From positions 1 through 37,732 of IMG/VR virus record IMGVR_UViG_3300033273_000108: a stretch of DNA of 37,732 nt; one strand, written 5' to 3'. Under the pieces are notes generated by a model that saw nothing but the letters and a program-made list of their open reading frames with translations, was not told the origin of the DNA and did no database searches. A program made the translations under genes and the position numbers. This DNA is from a virus. This document shows positions 13,237 to 21,254 of this stretch, piece by piece (position 1 is the stretch's first letter; every line of letters starts with the position of its first letter).

Positions 13237-14057
13237 AACCAGGAATTTATCACGACATACCAAACGAGGATTATCACGCAGCGCCAGGGGTTAACGCGTC
13301 ATTCTTAAAGTCATGGATTAGCAAAAGCCCGTTACACGCTGAATATACACGAGGTTCCATCGGTCAGACTGTCGCCGACATCGGCACGGCAATCCATAGT
13401 GAGGCGCTGGAGCCCGAGCTGGGCAACGTCGTCGTCTCCGAGGAAAAGACGCGCGCCACCAAGGCATTCAAGGAGCATTACGAGCTGTGCAAGGCGCAGG
13501 GCAAGGTTCTGCTACCCCGCAAGGATTACGACAACGTAAAGAACGCCGTGCTGGGCATGTTGACCGACGACGGCGAAATCGTGGGCGGCCTGATGAACGA
13601 CCAGCATTGCGGCAAGTTGCTCAAGCAAAAAGACAAGATTTGCGAGGCGTCGATTTTTGTTGAGCACGAGCCGTCCGGGCTAATGCTCAAGTGTCGCCCC
13701 GACATCTACTCGCCTGAGCTGAAGGTCATGGGAGACGTAAAGAGCGCCCAGGACGCCAGCCCCCGCGGTTTCGGCAAGGCGATTTTCAAATTTGGATACC
13801 ACTTGCAGGCAGCTCACTATCTGCTCTGCGCACGCATTCTCGGCTGGGAGGTTAAGCACTGGGGCTTTCTGGCTGTAGAGAAGGAGCCACCCTACCCGGC
13901 TCACTTTCACACGCTCGACGACGAGGTTCTCGAATACGCCACGGGCGTCGTCGAAACCGCTCTCATGGAGGTCGCCGAGGCGCGTGAACACAAATCCTAC
14001 AGCACCCGCTGGGGATCCTACACGGTGCATTCATTACCCGAATATCTGGCAGACTAA
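13233..14057 (+). CDS. RecE-like 5'-3' exonuclease
   Basis: A 274-aa protein beginning GIYHDIPNEDYHAAPGVNAS, the N-terminal signature of exonuclease VIII/RecE-type phage exonucleases. It continues with SPLHAEYTRG, ADIGTAIHSEALEP (His/Glu of the active site), LKCRPDIYS, GDVKSAQDASP (the D...xK PD-(D/E)XK core) and HLQAAHYLL. It resects duplex DNA for single-strand annealing recombination. ATG 13233 was chosen for its ATGA overlap with the upstream stop. The ssDNA-binding protein follows 10 bp later, the usual partner. Confidence 0.85.
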   Translation: MKPGIYHDIPNEDYHAAPGVNASFLKSWISKSPLHAEYTRGSIGQTVADIGTAIHSEALEPELGNVVVSEEKTRATKAFKEHYELCKAQGKVLLPRKDYDNVKNAVLGMLTDDGEIVGGLMNDQHCGKLLKQKDKICEASIFVEHEPSGLMLKCRPDIYSPELKVMGDVKSAQDASPRGFGKAIFKFGYHLQAAHYLLCARILGWEVKHWGFLAVEKEPPYPAHFHTLDDEVLEYATGVVETALMEVAEAREHKSYSTRWGSYTVHSLPEYLAD

Positions 14058-14067
14058 GGAGATAAAT

Positions 14068-14715
14068 ATGGACTTCAGATTAACCAACGTGGAAGCGCTC
14101 TGGCCCAAGCTGGACCGTGCCTACAAATTTGACGCGGCGCAAAACCGCAGCGTGCCGTGCGACGCCACGGATCCCGACGGATCCTACGAGCTGCACATTG
14201 TCGTGACCGAGGACCAGGCAAAGGAACTCGCAGGCAAAATGCGCACCGCGTTTAACGAAAGCGAAAAGGTCAAAGGCAAAACCTGGGACGTCAAATCGCT
14301 CGACGACATCCCCAGCTTTACCCGTGACGAGGGTGCGTGGCGCATCAAGACCAGCAAAAAGACGTACAGCGACGCCACCAGCAAGCCGCGGCAGTTCATG
14401 CAGGACGGCACCAAGGCCGCGGATGACTTCCAGCTCACCACTGGCAGCAAAATCCACGTCATGATCCGCATCGCGCCTTGGGCCTACGCAGGCAAGGTCG
14501 GCGTCTCACTGCGTCCCGAGGGCGTCATGGTCGTTGACCTGGCGGAGCGCAAGGATCCACCCGCGGACACCATGTTCGGCGACCTGGTGCAAAACGACAG
14601 CCCGTTCGCTGACCTAACGCCGAGCGCACCGAAGCCCGAGGATGACGACCCGTTTGGCCTGCCTGATGTACCCGCAAAGCAGACCAACGACCTAGACGAC
14701 GAAATCCCGTTTTAA
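14068..14715 (+). CDS. ssDNA-binding-like protein (DUF2815-type)
   Basis: A 215-aa protein of the type found beside phage RecE-like exonucleases. A beta-rich N-terminal domain (residues 1-150) contains LTNVEALWPKLDRAYKFD, WRIKTSKKTY and GSKIHVMIRIAPWAY. An acidic, disordered linker follows, and the C-terminus ends in DDEIPF, resembling the DDDIPF tail of SSB that recruits partner proteins. It is likely to coat single strands during replication and recombination. AAGGAG precedes ATG 14068. Whether it also anneals strands is not visible. Confidence 0.75.
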   Translation: MDFRLTNVEALWPKLDRAYKFDAAQNRSVPCDATDPDGSYELHIVVTEDQAKELAGKMRTAFNESEKVKGKTWDVKSLDDIPSFTRDEGAWRIKTSKKTYSDATSKPRQFMQDGTKAADDFQLTTGSKIHVMIRIAPWAYAGKVGVSLRPEGVMVVDLAERKDPPADTMFGDLVQNDSPFADLTPSAPKPEDDDPFGLPDVPAKQTNDLDDEIPF

Positions 14716-14729
14716 AAAGGATGTGAGGC

Positions 14730-15833
14730 ATGAACATTCTGAGACGTTTATACAACTGGTTTGCGAGGCTTCTTTGGAGGCCCGCAGCGCCAGCTCAAAA
14801 AACAAAGCGCAAGCCTACTAAAAGACGCGAAAAGCAACACTACGGCGCGCATTACTACCTGTCAGACCTACTCGATAACATCGAGAACGCGTTTGGCGCC
14901 ATGGACGGCCTGAAAAAGGCTGACAAGCGGCTGTACAAGGTATTCAGCAAGGTCGCCTGCCACGTCAGCGATGACAACCTGGTGGTGCGTGACGGATACG
15001 AAAACCATTGGCAGATCGACGTCAACGACATCCCGGCCTACGGCTGCGCATACCTACAAAACACGGATCGCAACCGCAAAGCGGAGGACACGGGGCACGA
15101 CAAGATTTGGCCCACCATGATTTTCTTTCGGCGGATCAAGCGGCCATTCAACGTGCAGCCCACCAACAACATCACGCTGGAGATCGGTTTCGTGTTTCAC
15201 AGCGAGCGTGACAAAATCGCGATGACAGACATTTTCTACGCCCAAGTAGACGAGGATGGCACCGTCGAGCCACTGAAATCACTGACGCAAGAAAACGTGC
15301 GCTTGAAGGGCCACCAGAGCTTTGTGCGCACGCGCTGGAAATACCCAGAACACCTGGCGCAGCATTGCCACCAGGAAAACATGAGCATGAACGAGTACGT
15401 CAGCTTTGCGCTGTGGAGCGCGGTGAACATGTGCCTGGCGTCAGACCAGGGGATTCAGGTGCGCGTCGGTAAGGGTCGCCGCCGCATCACGTTCGCCATC
15501 GACATGCTGCGCACGCCGTACTTTTTCAGCGATCGAGACAAGGTCGTCAACGAGAACGGCCAAACCAAGCGCATATTCCACATTGTCAGGACGCATGAGC
15601 GCACCATGGCAAGCGGTGAAAAGAAAATTATAAAGAGCCACACGAAGGGGCTGCGCAAGTTCACCTGGAACGGTTACGGCGTAAACATCATCCTGCCCGG
15701 CAAGCACGGCAACTCGATCAACGCCTGGTCCGGCGACGCAGTCATGCACGACGACCGCGCGCCAATCCCAGACAACTTTATGTGCGAAACCGAGGTTTCT
15801 GAAAGATTTGGAAAATGGCTGGATCACGCATGA
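14730..15833 (+). CDS. Unknown 367-aa protein of the replication module
   Basis: I do not recognize this protein. It begins with a basic amphipathic helix (MNILRRLYNWFARLLWRP) and a Lys/Arg/Thr-rich linker. A long mixed alpha/beta region follows, with clusters such as ACHVSDDNLVVRDGYENHWQ, PTNNITLEIGFVFHSERDK and KGRRRITFAIDML, and a C-terminal HGNSINAWSGD stretch. No Walker or nuclease motif is evident. It lies between the ssDNA-binding protein and the primase-helicase, overlapping the latter by ATGA. A role in replication initiation or loading is possible but is inferred only from position. Confidence 0.8.
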   Translation: MNILRRLYNWFARLLWRPAAPAQKTKRKPTKRREKQHYGAHYYLSDLLDNIENAFGAMDGLKKADKRLYKVFSKVACHVSDDNLVVRDGYENHWQIDVNDIPAYGCAYLQNTDRNRKAEDTGHDKIWPTMIFFRRIKRPFNVQPTNNITLEIGFVFHSERDKIAMTDIFYAQVDEDGTVEPLKSLTQENVRLKGHQSFVRTRWKYPEHLAQHCHQENMSMNEYVSFALWSAVNMCLASDQGIQVRVGKGRRRITFAIDMLRTPYFFSDRDKVVNENGQTKRIFHIVRTHERTMASGEKKIIKSHTKGLRKFTWNGYGVNIILPGKHGNSINAWSGDAVMHDDRAPIPDNFMCETEVSERFGKWLDHA

Positions 15834-17773
15834 CAGATTTCCCCAAACCATACTGGGCGGAGTGGTCAGACCGTATCATCACTCGATACGATCTCCGTGA
15901 GGGGCCGAAGGGTGAATTCCACGGCTCCTGTCCACACTGCGGGCACAACGACTGGCCCAGCACCCGGTTTTGGATCAACGAGAAAGACGGGATGGTGAAA
16001 TTCAATTGCAGGCAATGCAACGATTTCACCAGCATCGTCCAAATTTTAGAAGAGGATGGAGTTTGGCCAGTAGCCGTGGCCAGCTCCAAGGCAGTCAACG
16101 TGGGCGTCACGGCAAGCGATTTTGACAACATCGTGCCAATGCCAAAGCCCGTCAAAAAAGATAAGCCACCCGAGCAGTTCGACCCGTTCACGCCGTACCA
16201 CGAGCGCAAGGGCGTCGAGCTGATCGGCGCGGTTCTGGAAAAGACTGACGTCGTCGTGAAGCTCTACAACACGGAGCGCCAACAGGTGGGCCAGCAACGG
16301 ATCCAACCCAACGGCGACAAGCGGTTCAACACCGGGCTGAACAAGGAGGGCGGCGTGTTCGGCGTCGTCGGAAGGTTTAACCCAGAAAACCCGGGCACCG
16401 TTTGGTTGGCGGAGGGCTGGGCGACGTGCGTGTCAGTACACATGGCGCTCGACAAGCAGCTCCCGGTCATATTCGCGCTGGACAAAAACAACATCCAGAC
16501 AGTCGTCGACGCCCTGACCTTACAATGGCCAGACATTGACATACGCATCGCGGCCGACAACGACGCCAACAACGGCGGGCAGGAAGCCGCGCAAAAGACT
16601 GGACTGCCCTGGACGGCGCCAGCACTGCCGGACACCGACTGGAACGACGTCCACGCTACGCTGGGCCTCTCCGCCGTCAAGCAGGGTCTGACGCAGCTCA
16701 AAAGCCCAGAGAGCCTCCTGGACGAGCTTGTGTGGATCGGTGACGCCGCCCCGGTGCTGAAATCAAACTACCTCATCAAGGGGTGGATCGGCAGGCAACA
16801 AATGGCGGTGCTGTACGGCCAATCCAACACAGGTAAATCATTCCTGATGCTGGACATGGCGTACCACGTCGCGGCGGGCCGACCCTGGCACGATAACAAG
16901 GTGCAGCAAGGCGTGGTGCTTTACCTCGCCGCGGAGGGCGGTCACGGGTATCTCAACAGAGCCAAGGCAATCGCGGACCACTACGGCGACACAGACGTGC
17001 CGCTGGCCGTGCGTCCCTGCCCGGTCAACTTGCTGGATCCCGAGGCGGACCTACCAAAGCTCCGACAGCTCATTGACCTAGTCAAAGACAAGCACGGAAA
17101 AATTGAGCTGATCGTGGTGGACACGTTATCGCGCGCCCTGGCAGGCGGTAACGAAAACGGACCCGAGGATATGACGGCGTACATAAGCAACGCCGACGCA
17201 CTCAGGGATCACGCCCAGGCGACCGTCGTGACGGTGCATCACTCAGGCAAGGCAGACAACGGCGCGAGGGGCCACAGCTCACTCAGAGCCGCAACGGACA
17301 CCGAAATTGAGCTGCGGGTCGACGAAGACGCCGGGATCCGCTTTGCGAAAGCCACCAAGCAACGAGACATCGAGAGCGGCAAGGAATTCGCGTTCGAGCT
17401 GAAAGCGGTCGAGCTGGGGTGCGACGAGGACGGCGACCCGGTCACGAGCTGCTACATCACGCCAGCGGATGACGAGCGCGTCAGCGAGGCCACCACAAAG
17501 CTAAGCCCCAACGAAAGACTGATTGAGCAATGCTTCACGCAGTTGTGGGGCGAGCAGATCGGCGGGCCAAACCCTGGCGGCACGGGATACCCAGAGACGG
17601 GCACGCGGTGGACTATAAACGAGGACCAACTGCGGGAACATTTCTACGGACGGTCGACGGCCACCAACAAACGACAGGCGTGGCAGCGGGCTATCGACGG
17701 GCTACTCAAGAAAGGCGAAATGGCCAAAAACGACGGGTTTTTCTGGCTGGTACGCCAAAAGTACAAATTGTAG
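15830..17773 (+). CDS. Primase-helicase (zinc finger, Toprim, RecA-like)
   Basis: A 647-aa protein. Zinc ribbon: Cys34, Cys37, Cys60 and Cys63 (CPHCGHND...NCRQC). Toprim: EGWATC with Glu195 and ADNDANNGG with Asp243/Asp245. RecA-like/AAA_25 motor: GQSNTGKS (Walker A, 330-337), IVVDTLSRAL with Asp431 (Walker B) and VHHSGK. It should prime and unwind DNA at the fork. ATG 15830 overlaps the previous stop; ATG 15815, five codons earlier, is the alternative. The C-terminus carries a winged-helix-like LLKKGEMAKNDGFFWLV. Its last codons already hold one copy of the GGTACGC repeat of the array that follows. Confidence 0.88.
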   Translation: MTDFPKPYWAEWSDRIITRYDLREGPKGEFHGSCPHCGHNDWPSTRFWINEKDGMVKFNCRQCNDFTSIVQILEEDGVWPVAVASSKAVNVGVTASDFDNIVPMPKPVKKDKPPEQFDPFTPYHERKGVELIGAVLEKTDVVVKLYNTERQQVGQQRIQPNGDKRFNTGLNKEGGVFGVVGRFNPENPGTVWLAEGWATCVSVHMALDKQLPVIFALDKNNIQTVVDALTLQWPDIDIRIAADNDANNGGQEAAQKTGLPWTAPALPDTDWNDVHATLGLSAVKQGLTQLKSPESLLDELVWIGDAAPVLKSNYLIKGWIGRQQMAVLYGQSNTGKSFLMLDMAYHVAAGRPWHDNKVQQGVVLYLAAEGGHGYLNRAKAIADHYGDTDVPLAVRPCPVNLLDPEADLPKLRQLIDLVKDKHGKIELIVVDTLSRALAGGNENGPEDMTAYISNADALRDHAQATVVTVHHSGKADNGARGHSSLRAATDTEIELRVDEDAGIRFAKATKQRDIESGKEFAFELKAVELGCDEDGDPVTSCYITPADDERVSEATTKLSPNERLIEQCFTQLWGEQIGGPNPGGTGYPETGTRWTINEDQLREHFYGRSTATNKRQAWQRAIDGLLKKGEMAKNDGFFWLVRQKYKL

Positions 17774-17959
17774 GAGGGCGTACCAGGTGTACCAAAAAAC
17801 GCTTTTACATAAGATACTGAAAAGAATAGCTAAAATTGCACAGGTGGTACGCTCTGGTACGCTTTGGTACGGTAAATGGTACGGGGCGACACTTAGCGTA
17901 CCATACGTACCATCACCCGTAGGGGGTGGTACGGTGGTACGGTCGATGACTGGTACGCT
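17749..17959. repeat. GGTACG iteron array, candidate replication origin
   Basis: Twelve copies of a GTAC-centred motif in about 210 bp. Direct GGTACG at 17749, 17846, 17856, 17866, 17878, 17928, 17936 and 17952. Inverted GTACC-type at 17778-17784, 17787-17793, 17895-17902 and 17906-17911. Three copies sit on an exact 10-bp period. Between the first inverted pair and the direct block is an AT-rich stretch (17791-17842) like an unwinding element. The array starts in the last codons of the primase-helicase gene and fills the 201-bp gap to the next gene. Iteron plus AT-rich layout suggests an origin; a multi-site operator is the alternative. Confidence 0.8.
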
Positions 17960-17974
17960 GTGCTGGAGGTCAAG

Positions 17975-18199
17975 ATGACTGACCGGGAGCGGATCCTTCA
18001 GCACGTCTGGCGGGCAAAAGATTACGCCGACATGGGGGAGAAAGATTTTAACCGAGTGATCAACGAAATTACCTCTTTGGAGGAGTTAGAGGCCGTGGCC
18101 AATCGGAGAAAGCATCTCCGGGCGCCGCACCTGAAGAAATGGAACCAGTGGCAACGAGACGCAATCCTGCGGAGGCAATGGGAGCTGAAGCATGGATGA
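17975..18199 (+). CDS. Hypothetical 74-aa protein next to the iterons
   Basis: ATG 17975 has GGAGG upstream. The product (MTDRERILQHVWRAKDYADM) is a charged, Trp-rich helical protein, with a basic stretch VANRRKHLRAPHLKKWNQWQRDAILRRQWE at its end that could contact nucleic acid. The immediate position behind the repeat array makes it one candidate for the array-binding protein, but no known DNA-binding fold is evident. It overlaps the next gene by 8 bp. Confidence 0.65.
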   Translation: MTDRERILQHVWRAKDYADMGEKDFNRVINEITSLEELEAVANRRKHLRAPHLKKWNQWQRDAILRRQWELKHG

Positions 18200-18521
18200 G
18201 GAACTACTCAGGCAGCGCATGATGGAATTCGAGAGGCGACGAGCTGAGCTGGGATTGAGGGCTGCCCTGCCGGATGACAAGCGACGCAGGGTGTGGCGTG
18301 AGCCGCTGACGAAATACGAGCTGCACGTCCTGACGTTCATGCGGGAGCAAGGCACGATGACTGCCGAGGATCTCGCCGGGGCAATGGATGAGGAGCTGGA
18401 TGAAATACGCAAGACGCTGCTCAGCCTGATCGACAGGGAGTACGTCAAGGTGATTAGCAACAACGGATATGCAAAATACAAAGCGAGGACAAAAGATGAA
18501 TTACGAGACGATCTTAGGTAA
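18192..18521 (+). CDS. Putative winged-helix protein
   Basis: A 109-aa protein. A basic helical N-terminus (EELLRQRMMEFERRRAELGL) is followed by a winged-helix-like segment, LTKYELHVLTFMREQGTMTAEDLAGAMDEELDEI and LLSLIDREYVKVISNNGYAKY, in which a helix pair and wing can be traced. It would bind DNA, and given the neighbouring array it is another candidate iteron-binding or regulatory protein. The first eight bases overlap the upstream gene and the last 26 bp the downstream one. Confidence 0.6.
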   Translation: MDEELLRQRMMEFERRRAELGLRAALPDDKRRRVWREPLTKYELHVLTFMREQGTMTAEDLAGAMDEELDEIRKTLLSLIDREYVKVISNNGYAKYKARTKDELRDDLR

Positions 18522-18801
18522 GGCCGCGGGGATCCTGAAAGAACGCGAAGGAAGCTACGGAGACGCCGCACAGATGCACCAAACGATCTGCGACAGGTGG
18601 AACAGCGTGCTGCGCGGTAAGCTCGCTCCAGGGGCGTCCCTGACGGCTTACGACGTGGCGCGGATGATGTCGGAGCTGAAAGCTGCCCGGGTGGATGACA
18701 ACGGGTTCCATGAGGACAGCATCATTGACCAGATAAACTACCTGGTGATCGCGTACCGCTTGGCGGGCGAGGATGCACAGATTTTTGATTGGGACGAATA
18801 G
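18496..18801 (+). CDS. DUF6378-like phage protein
   Basis: A 101-aa helical protein of a family common in phages: ETILGKAAGILKEREGSYGD, then HQTICDRWNSVL and LTAYDVARMMSELKAARV, with HEDSIIDQINYLVIAYRL. The SYGD, RMMSELKAAR and EDSIIDQINY segments are the recognizable parts. The biochemical role is not known; a nucleotide-binding or MazG-like helical fold has been suggested for such short proteins. It ends the rightward early operon. ATG 18496 was chosen because GAGG lies upstream. Confidence 0.75.
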   Translation: MNYETILGKAAGILKEREGSYGDAAQMHQTICDRWNSVLRGKLAPGASLTAYDVARMMSELKAARVDDNGFHEDSIIDQINYLVIAYRLAGEDAQIFDWDE

Positions 18802-19300
18802 ATGGGGTACATTGGTCATGCATAGACGTCTCTCTATGTTTGCCTCACTGGATCTGACGCGGGTACTGTTAGGTCCAGCCTGGAGTTTACCATCTCTCCC
18901 TGTGGATGCTCCAACTGGCGGCGCTTGTTATTCCTCCCTTACACTGGACAGGCGTCGCCTCTTTTACCGCGCTGTGAGACACTGGCGACAAGCTCGCGCG
19001 CGCACGCGAGGGACGAGTGATATGCATTTGGCGCATAGATGTCGCACTCGCAGAAACGCCGATAATTTCACGTTTAGCCATGCGCTCTCGTCAAACCGTA
19101 ATGATATCAATGGGTTACGGGGTGTCAAAAAGTCGTATAACGTGAATTATGTTAAATTATTGCGGAAAAAGCGCAAAATACCCCCCCCCGGCCCCGGCCG
19201 ACCCCGGGGTAGTGCTTGTGCAAGATCACACACACGTTCCCCTCAAAATTTTGCCCCCCGGCACCCCCCTATCGTACAATTAGTCCAACGGAGAAAAACT
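18802..19300. other. Non-coding region before terS, candidate packaging site
   Basis: No well-supported gene in 499 bp. It holds a 6-bp hairpin CATAGA/TCTATG (18821-18838), a CTCGCG/CGCGAG hairpin (18993-19010), the palindrome TGATATCA (19102-19109, core of the 11570 operator) and an AT-rich stretch (19131-19165). Nine C residues (19181-19189) run into a GC-rich block, with the perfect palindrome ACCCCGGGGT at 19201-19210. The phage's pac or cos site would be expected here, beside the terminase genes. Confidence 0.55.
19249..19280 (+). promoter_or_regulatory. Putative late promoter before terS
   Basis: TTTTGC (19249-19254, TTGCCC as -35) is separated by 18 bp from TACAAT (19275-19280). ATG of terS lies 20 bp further. 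It shares the TTTTGG/C start with the promoters at 1798, 21198, 25928 and 29346 but not their strong TAATAT core. Confidence 0.55.
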
Positions 19301-19810
19301 ATGGCAGGACGACCAAAACGCAAAGCAGCCTTGGCCACCATCGAGAACAACGGCGGCGTGCAATACCTCACTGAGTTTCTTTTGTCGGGCGGCACCATAA
19401 CGCAGCTCGCAGTCGAACTAAAGATGGACCGCGGATACCTTCATCGGATCCTGAAGGACCACCCCGAGTACAGCGCCGCACTTGAGGCCGCACGGATGGA
19501 AGCGGCGGACGCCCACGCGGAGGCTGGATTTGAGATCATGCGACGCCTGCGTGCCGAGCGTAAACACGAGCGCGACACGGCGAAGGAGGGTTCCCGCGCG
19601 GCTGAGCTTTCGGCGCTGGACGTGAGTATTGCGAAGGAGGAGGCCCAGCAGCATCGGTTTATCGCGCAGGCGTGGAACCAGCAGCGGTACGGGTCGCAGA
19701 ACAACCAGACGCACGTCACGGTCAACCTGGGTGACATGCATTTGGACGCCCTGAAAAAAATGAAAACCGTGCGTGAGACGCAGCCGAAGGTGATCGACCA
19801 TGACGAATAA
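19301..19810 (+). CDS. terS: Terminase small subunit
   Basis: A 169-aa protein. A short basic N-terminus (MAGRPKRKAALA) leads to a helix-turn-helix (GGTITQLAVELKMDRGYLHRILKDHPEY), the region that reads the packaging site. A long coiled-coil oligomerization segment (AEAGFEIMRRLRAERKHERDTAKEG) and a C-terminal part with NLGDMHLDAL follow. It recognizes viral DNA and hands it to the large subunit. The frame is open far upstream, but ATG 19301 has a promoter and GGAG close before it. It overlaps terL by 11 bp. Confidence 0.85.
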   Translation: MAGRPKRKAALATIENNGGVQYLTEFLLSGGTITQLAVELKMDRGYLHRILKDHPEYSAALEAARMEAADAHAEAGFEIMRRLRAERKHERDTAKEGSRAAELSALDVSIAKEEAQQHRFIAQAWNQQRYGSQNNQTHVTVNLGDMHLDALKKMKTVRETQPKVIDHDE

Positions 19811-21197
19811 CTTTATGGAGGAATTTACCCAGGCGTACTACGACGACCCGGTGCGTTTTGTGCGTGAGATGCTGGGCGCGGAGCCGTATGAGTATCAGCG
19901 TGAATTCTTGGAGGCACTGGCGCGCAACGAGCGTAAGATGTCTGTGAAATCTGGGCACGGCACGGGTAAATCCACGACGGCGTCCTGGGCGATGCTGTGG
20001 TTTTTGTTGCTGAGATACCCGGTGAAGGTCGTCGTGACGGCCCCCACGTCCAGCCAGTTGTTTGACGCGATGTTCGCTGAGCTGAAGCGGTGGATCAATG
20101 AGTTGCCCAAGGAGTTGCAGGAGCTGTTGAACGTGAAATCTGACCGCGTCGAGCTTTTGCGTGCCCCGGCGGAGGCTTTCATCTCTTGCAGGACCGCTCG
20201 TGCGGAGACGCCGGAAGCTCTGGCCGGGGTACACTCGGACAACGTGTTGCTGATTGTCGACGAGGCGTCGGGCGTGCCGGAACAGGTGTTCGAGGCTGCG
20301 GCTGGGTCCATGTCGGGCCACAACGCGACGACGTTGATGTTGAGCAACCCCACCCGGTCCAGCGGCACGTTTTTCGAGAGCCACAACCGGATGGCGAATT
20401 CTTGGTGGACCCGGACGTGGAGCTGCGAGGACAGCCCGCTGGTGAGCGATGAGTTTGTGGAGGAGATGCGCCTGCGCTACGGCGAGGAGAGCAACGCGTT
20501 CCGCGTGCGTGTGCTGGGTCAGTTCCCGCTGTCCGACGATAACACGATCATTCCGTTTCACCTGGTGGAGGCCGCGCAGCATCGCGACATTGTGGTGGCG
20601 GACGAGACGGACGTTGTGTGGGGTTTGGACGTGGCACGTTTCGGAAGTGATGCGACGGCGTTGTGCAAGCGGCAAGGCCCGGTGGTCACTGAGCTGCGCT
20701 CCTGGCGCGGGTTGGACCTGATGCAGACGACGGGCCGCGTGGTGGCGGAATACGAAGCGCTGCCCCCGTCAAAGCGCCCCACGGAAATCCTGGTGGACAG
20801 CATTGGCGTGGGGTCCGGCGTGGTTGACCGTTTGCGTGAGCTGGATTTGCCTGTGCGCGGCATTAATGTGGCGGAAAGCCCGTCCATGGGTGACACCTAC
20901 ATGAATTTGCGGTCTGAGCTGTGGTTCAAGTGCAAGGCGTGGTTGGAGGATCGCTCGTGCAAGCTGCCGAAGGATGACCAATTGCAGGCGGAGCTGACGG
21001 CGATACGCTACAGCTTTACCTCGTCCGGCAAGATGAAAGCGGAGAGTAAGGATGAGATGCGCAGGCGCGGCGTGGGGTCGCCTGACTTGGCCGACGCGTT
21101 GTGCCTGACGATGGCGTCCGACGCGGCCACCGCGCAGAGCGGCACGTTCAAATCTTTCCGTGGTGAGCTGAGGCGTGGGATGCGCGGCATCGCGTAA
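19800..21197 (+). CDS. terL: Terminase large subunit
   Basis: A 465-aa packaging motor. ATPase: Walker A SGHGTGKS (51-58), TAPTSSQL segment, Walker B LLIVDE (Asp154, Glu155) and coupling motif near LSNPTRSSGTF. Nuclease: WGLDVARFGSDA with Asp277, ILVDSIGVGSGVVDRL with Asp333, and a final DLADALCL aspartate. These are the three acidic residues of the RNase H-like headful nuclease. It cuts concatemers and pumps DNA into the prohead through the portal. The ATG overlaps terS. No active-site residue appears lost. Confidence 0.93.
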   Translation: MTNNFMEEFTQAYYDDPVRFVREMLGAEPYEYQREFLEALARNERKMSVKSGHGTGKSTTASWAMLWFLLLRYPVKVVVTAPTSSQLFDAMFAELKRWINELPKELQELLNVKSDRVELLRAPAEAFISCRTARAETPEALAGVHSDNVLLIVDEASGVPEQVFEAAAGSMSGHNATTLMLSNPTRSSGTFFESHNRMANSWWTRTWSCEDSPLVSDEFVEEMRLRYGEESNAFRVRVLGQFPLSDDNTIIPFHLVEAAQHRDIVVADETDVVWGLDVARFGSDATALCKRQGPVVTELRSWRGLDLMQTTGRVVAEYEALPPSKRPTEILVDSIGVGSGVVDRLRELDLPVRGINVAESPSMGDTYMNLRSELWFKCKAWLEDRSCKLPKDDQLQAELTAIRYSFTSSGKMKAESKDEMRRRGVGSPDLADALCLTMASDAATAQSGTFKSFRGELRRGMRGIA

Positions 21198-21234
21198 TTT
21201 TGGGCCTCCGAGAGCTGTGTGGTAATATTATACC
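21198..21234 (+). promoter_or_regulatory. Putative late promoter, shared-core type
   Basis: TTTTGG (21198-21203, -35 TTGGGC), 17-bp spacer, TAATAT (21223-21228) in the core TGTGGTAATATTATACC. It begins at the terL stop and would start RNA about 20 bp ahead of ATG 21255. Confidence 0.75.
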
Positions 21235-21254
21235 AACACATTTTGGAGGTCATT

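Noticed and set aside
17787-17978. 63-codon frame across the GGTACG array
   Set aside because: Its sequence only mirrors the DNA repeats (WYGKWYG, VPYVP) and it has no ribosome site.
18887-19081. Minus-strand 64-codon frame in the gap before terS
   Set aside because: No clear ribosome site and Ser/Ala/Arg-rich low-quality sequence, so treated as chance.
18773-19300. Open frame continuous with terS that extends it by about 176 codons
   Set aside because: ATG 19301 has a close promoter and GGAG, and matches normal terS length. The upstream translation is Arg/Ser-rich and crosses the poly-C and AT-rich blocks without protein-like pattern.
19722-20675. 317-codon minus-strand frame opposite terL
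   Set aside because: Arg/His/Gln-rich shadow of the terminase gene, which has all its motifs.
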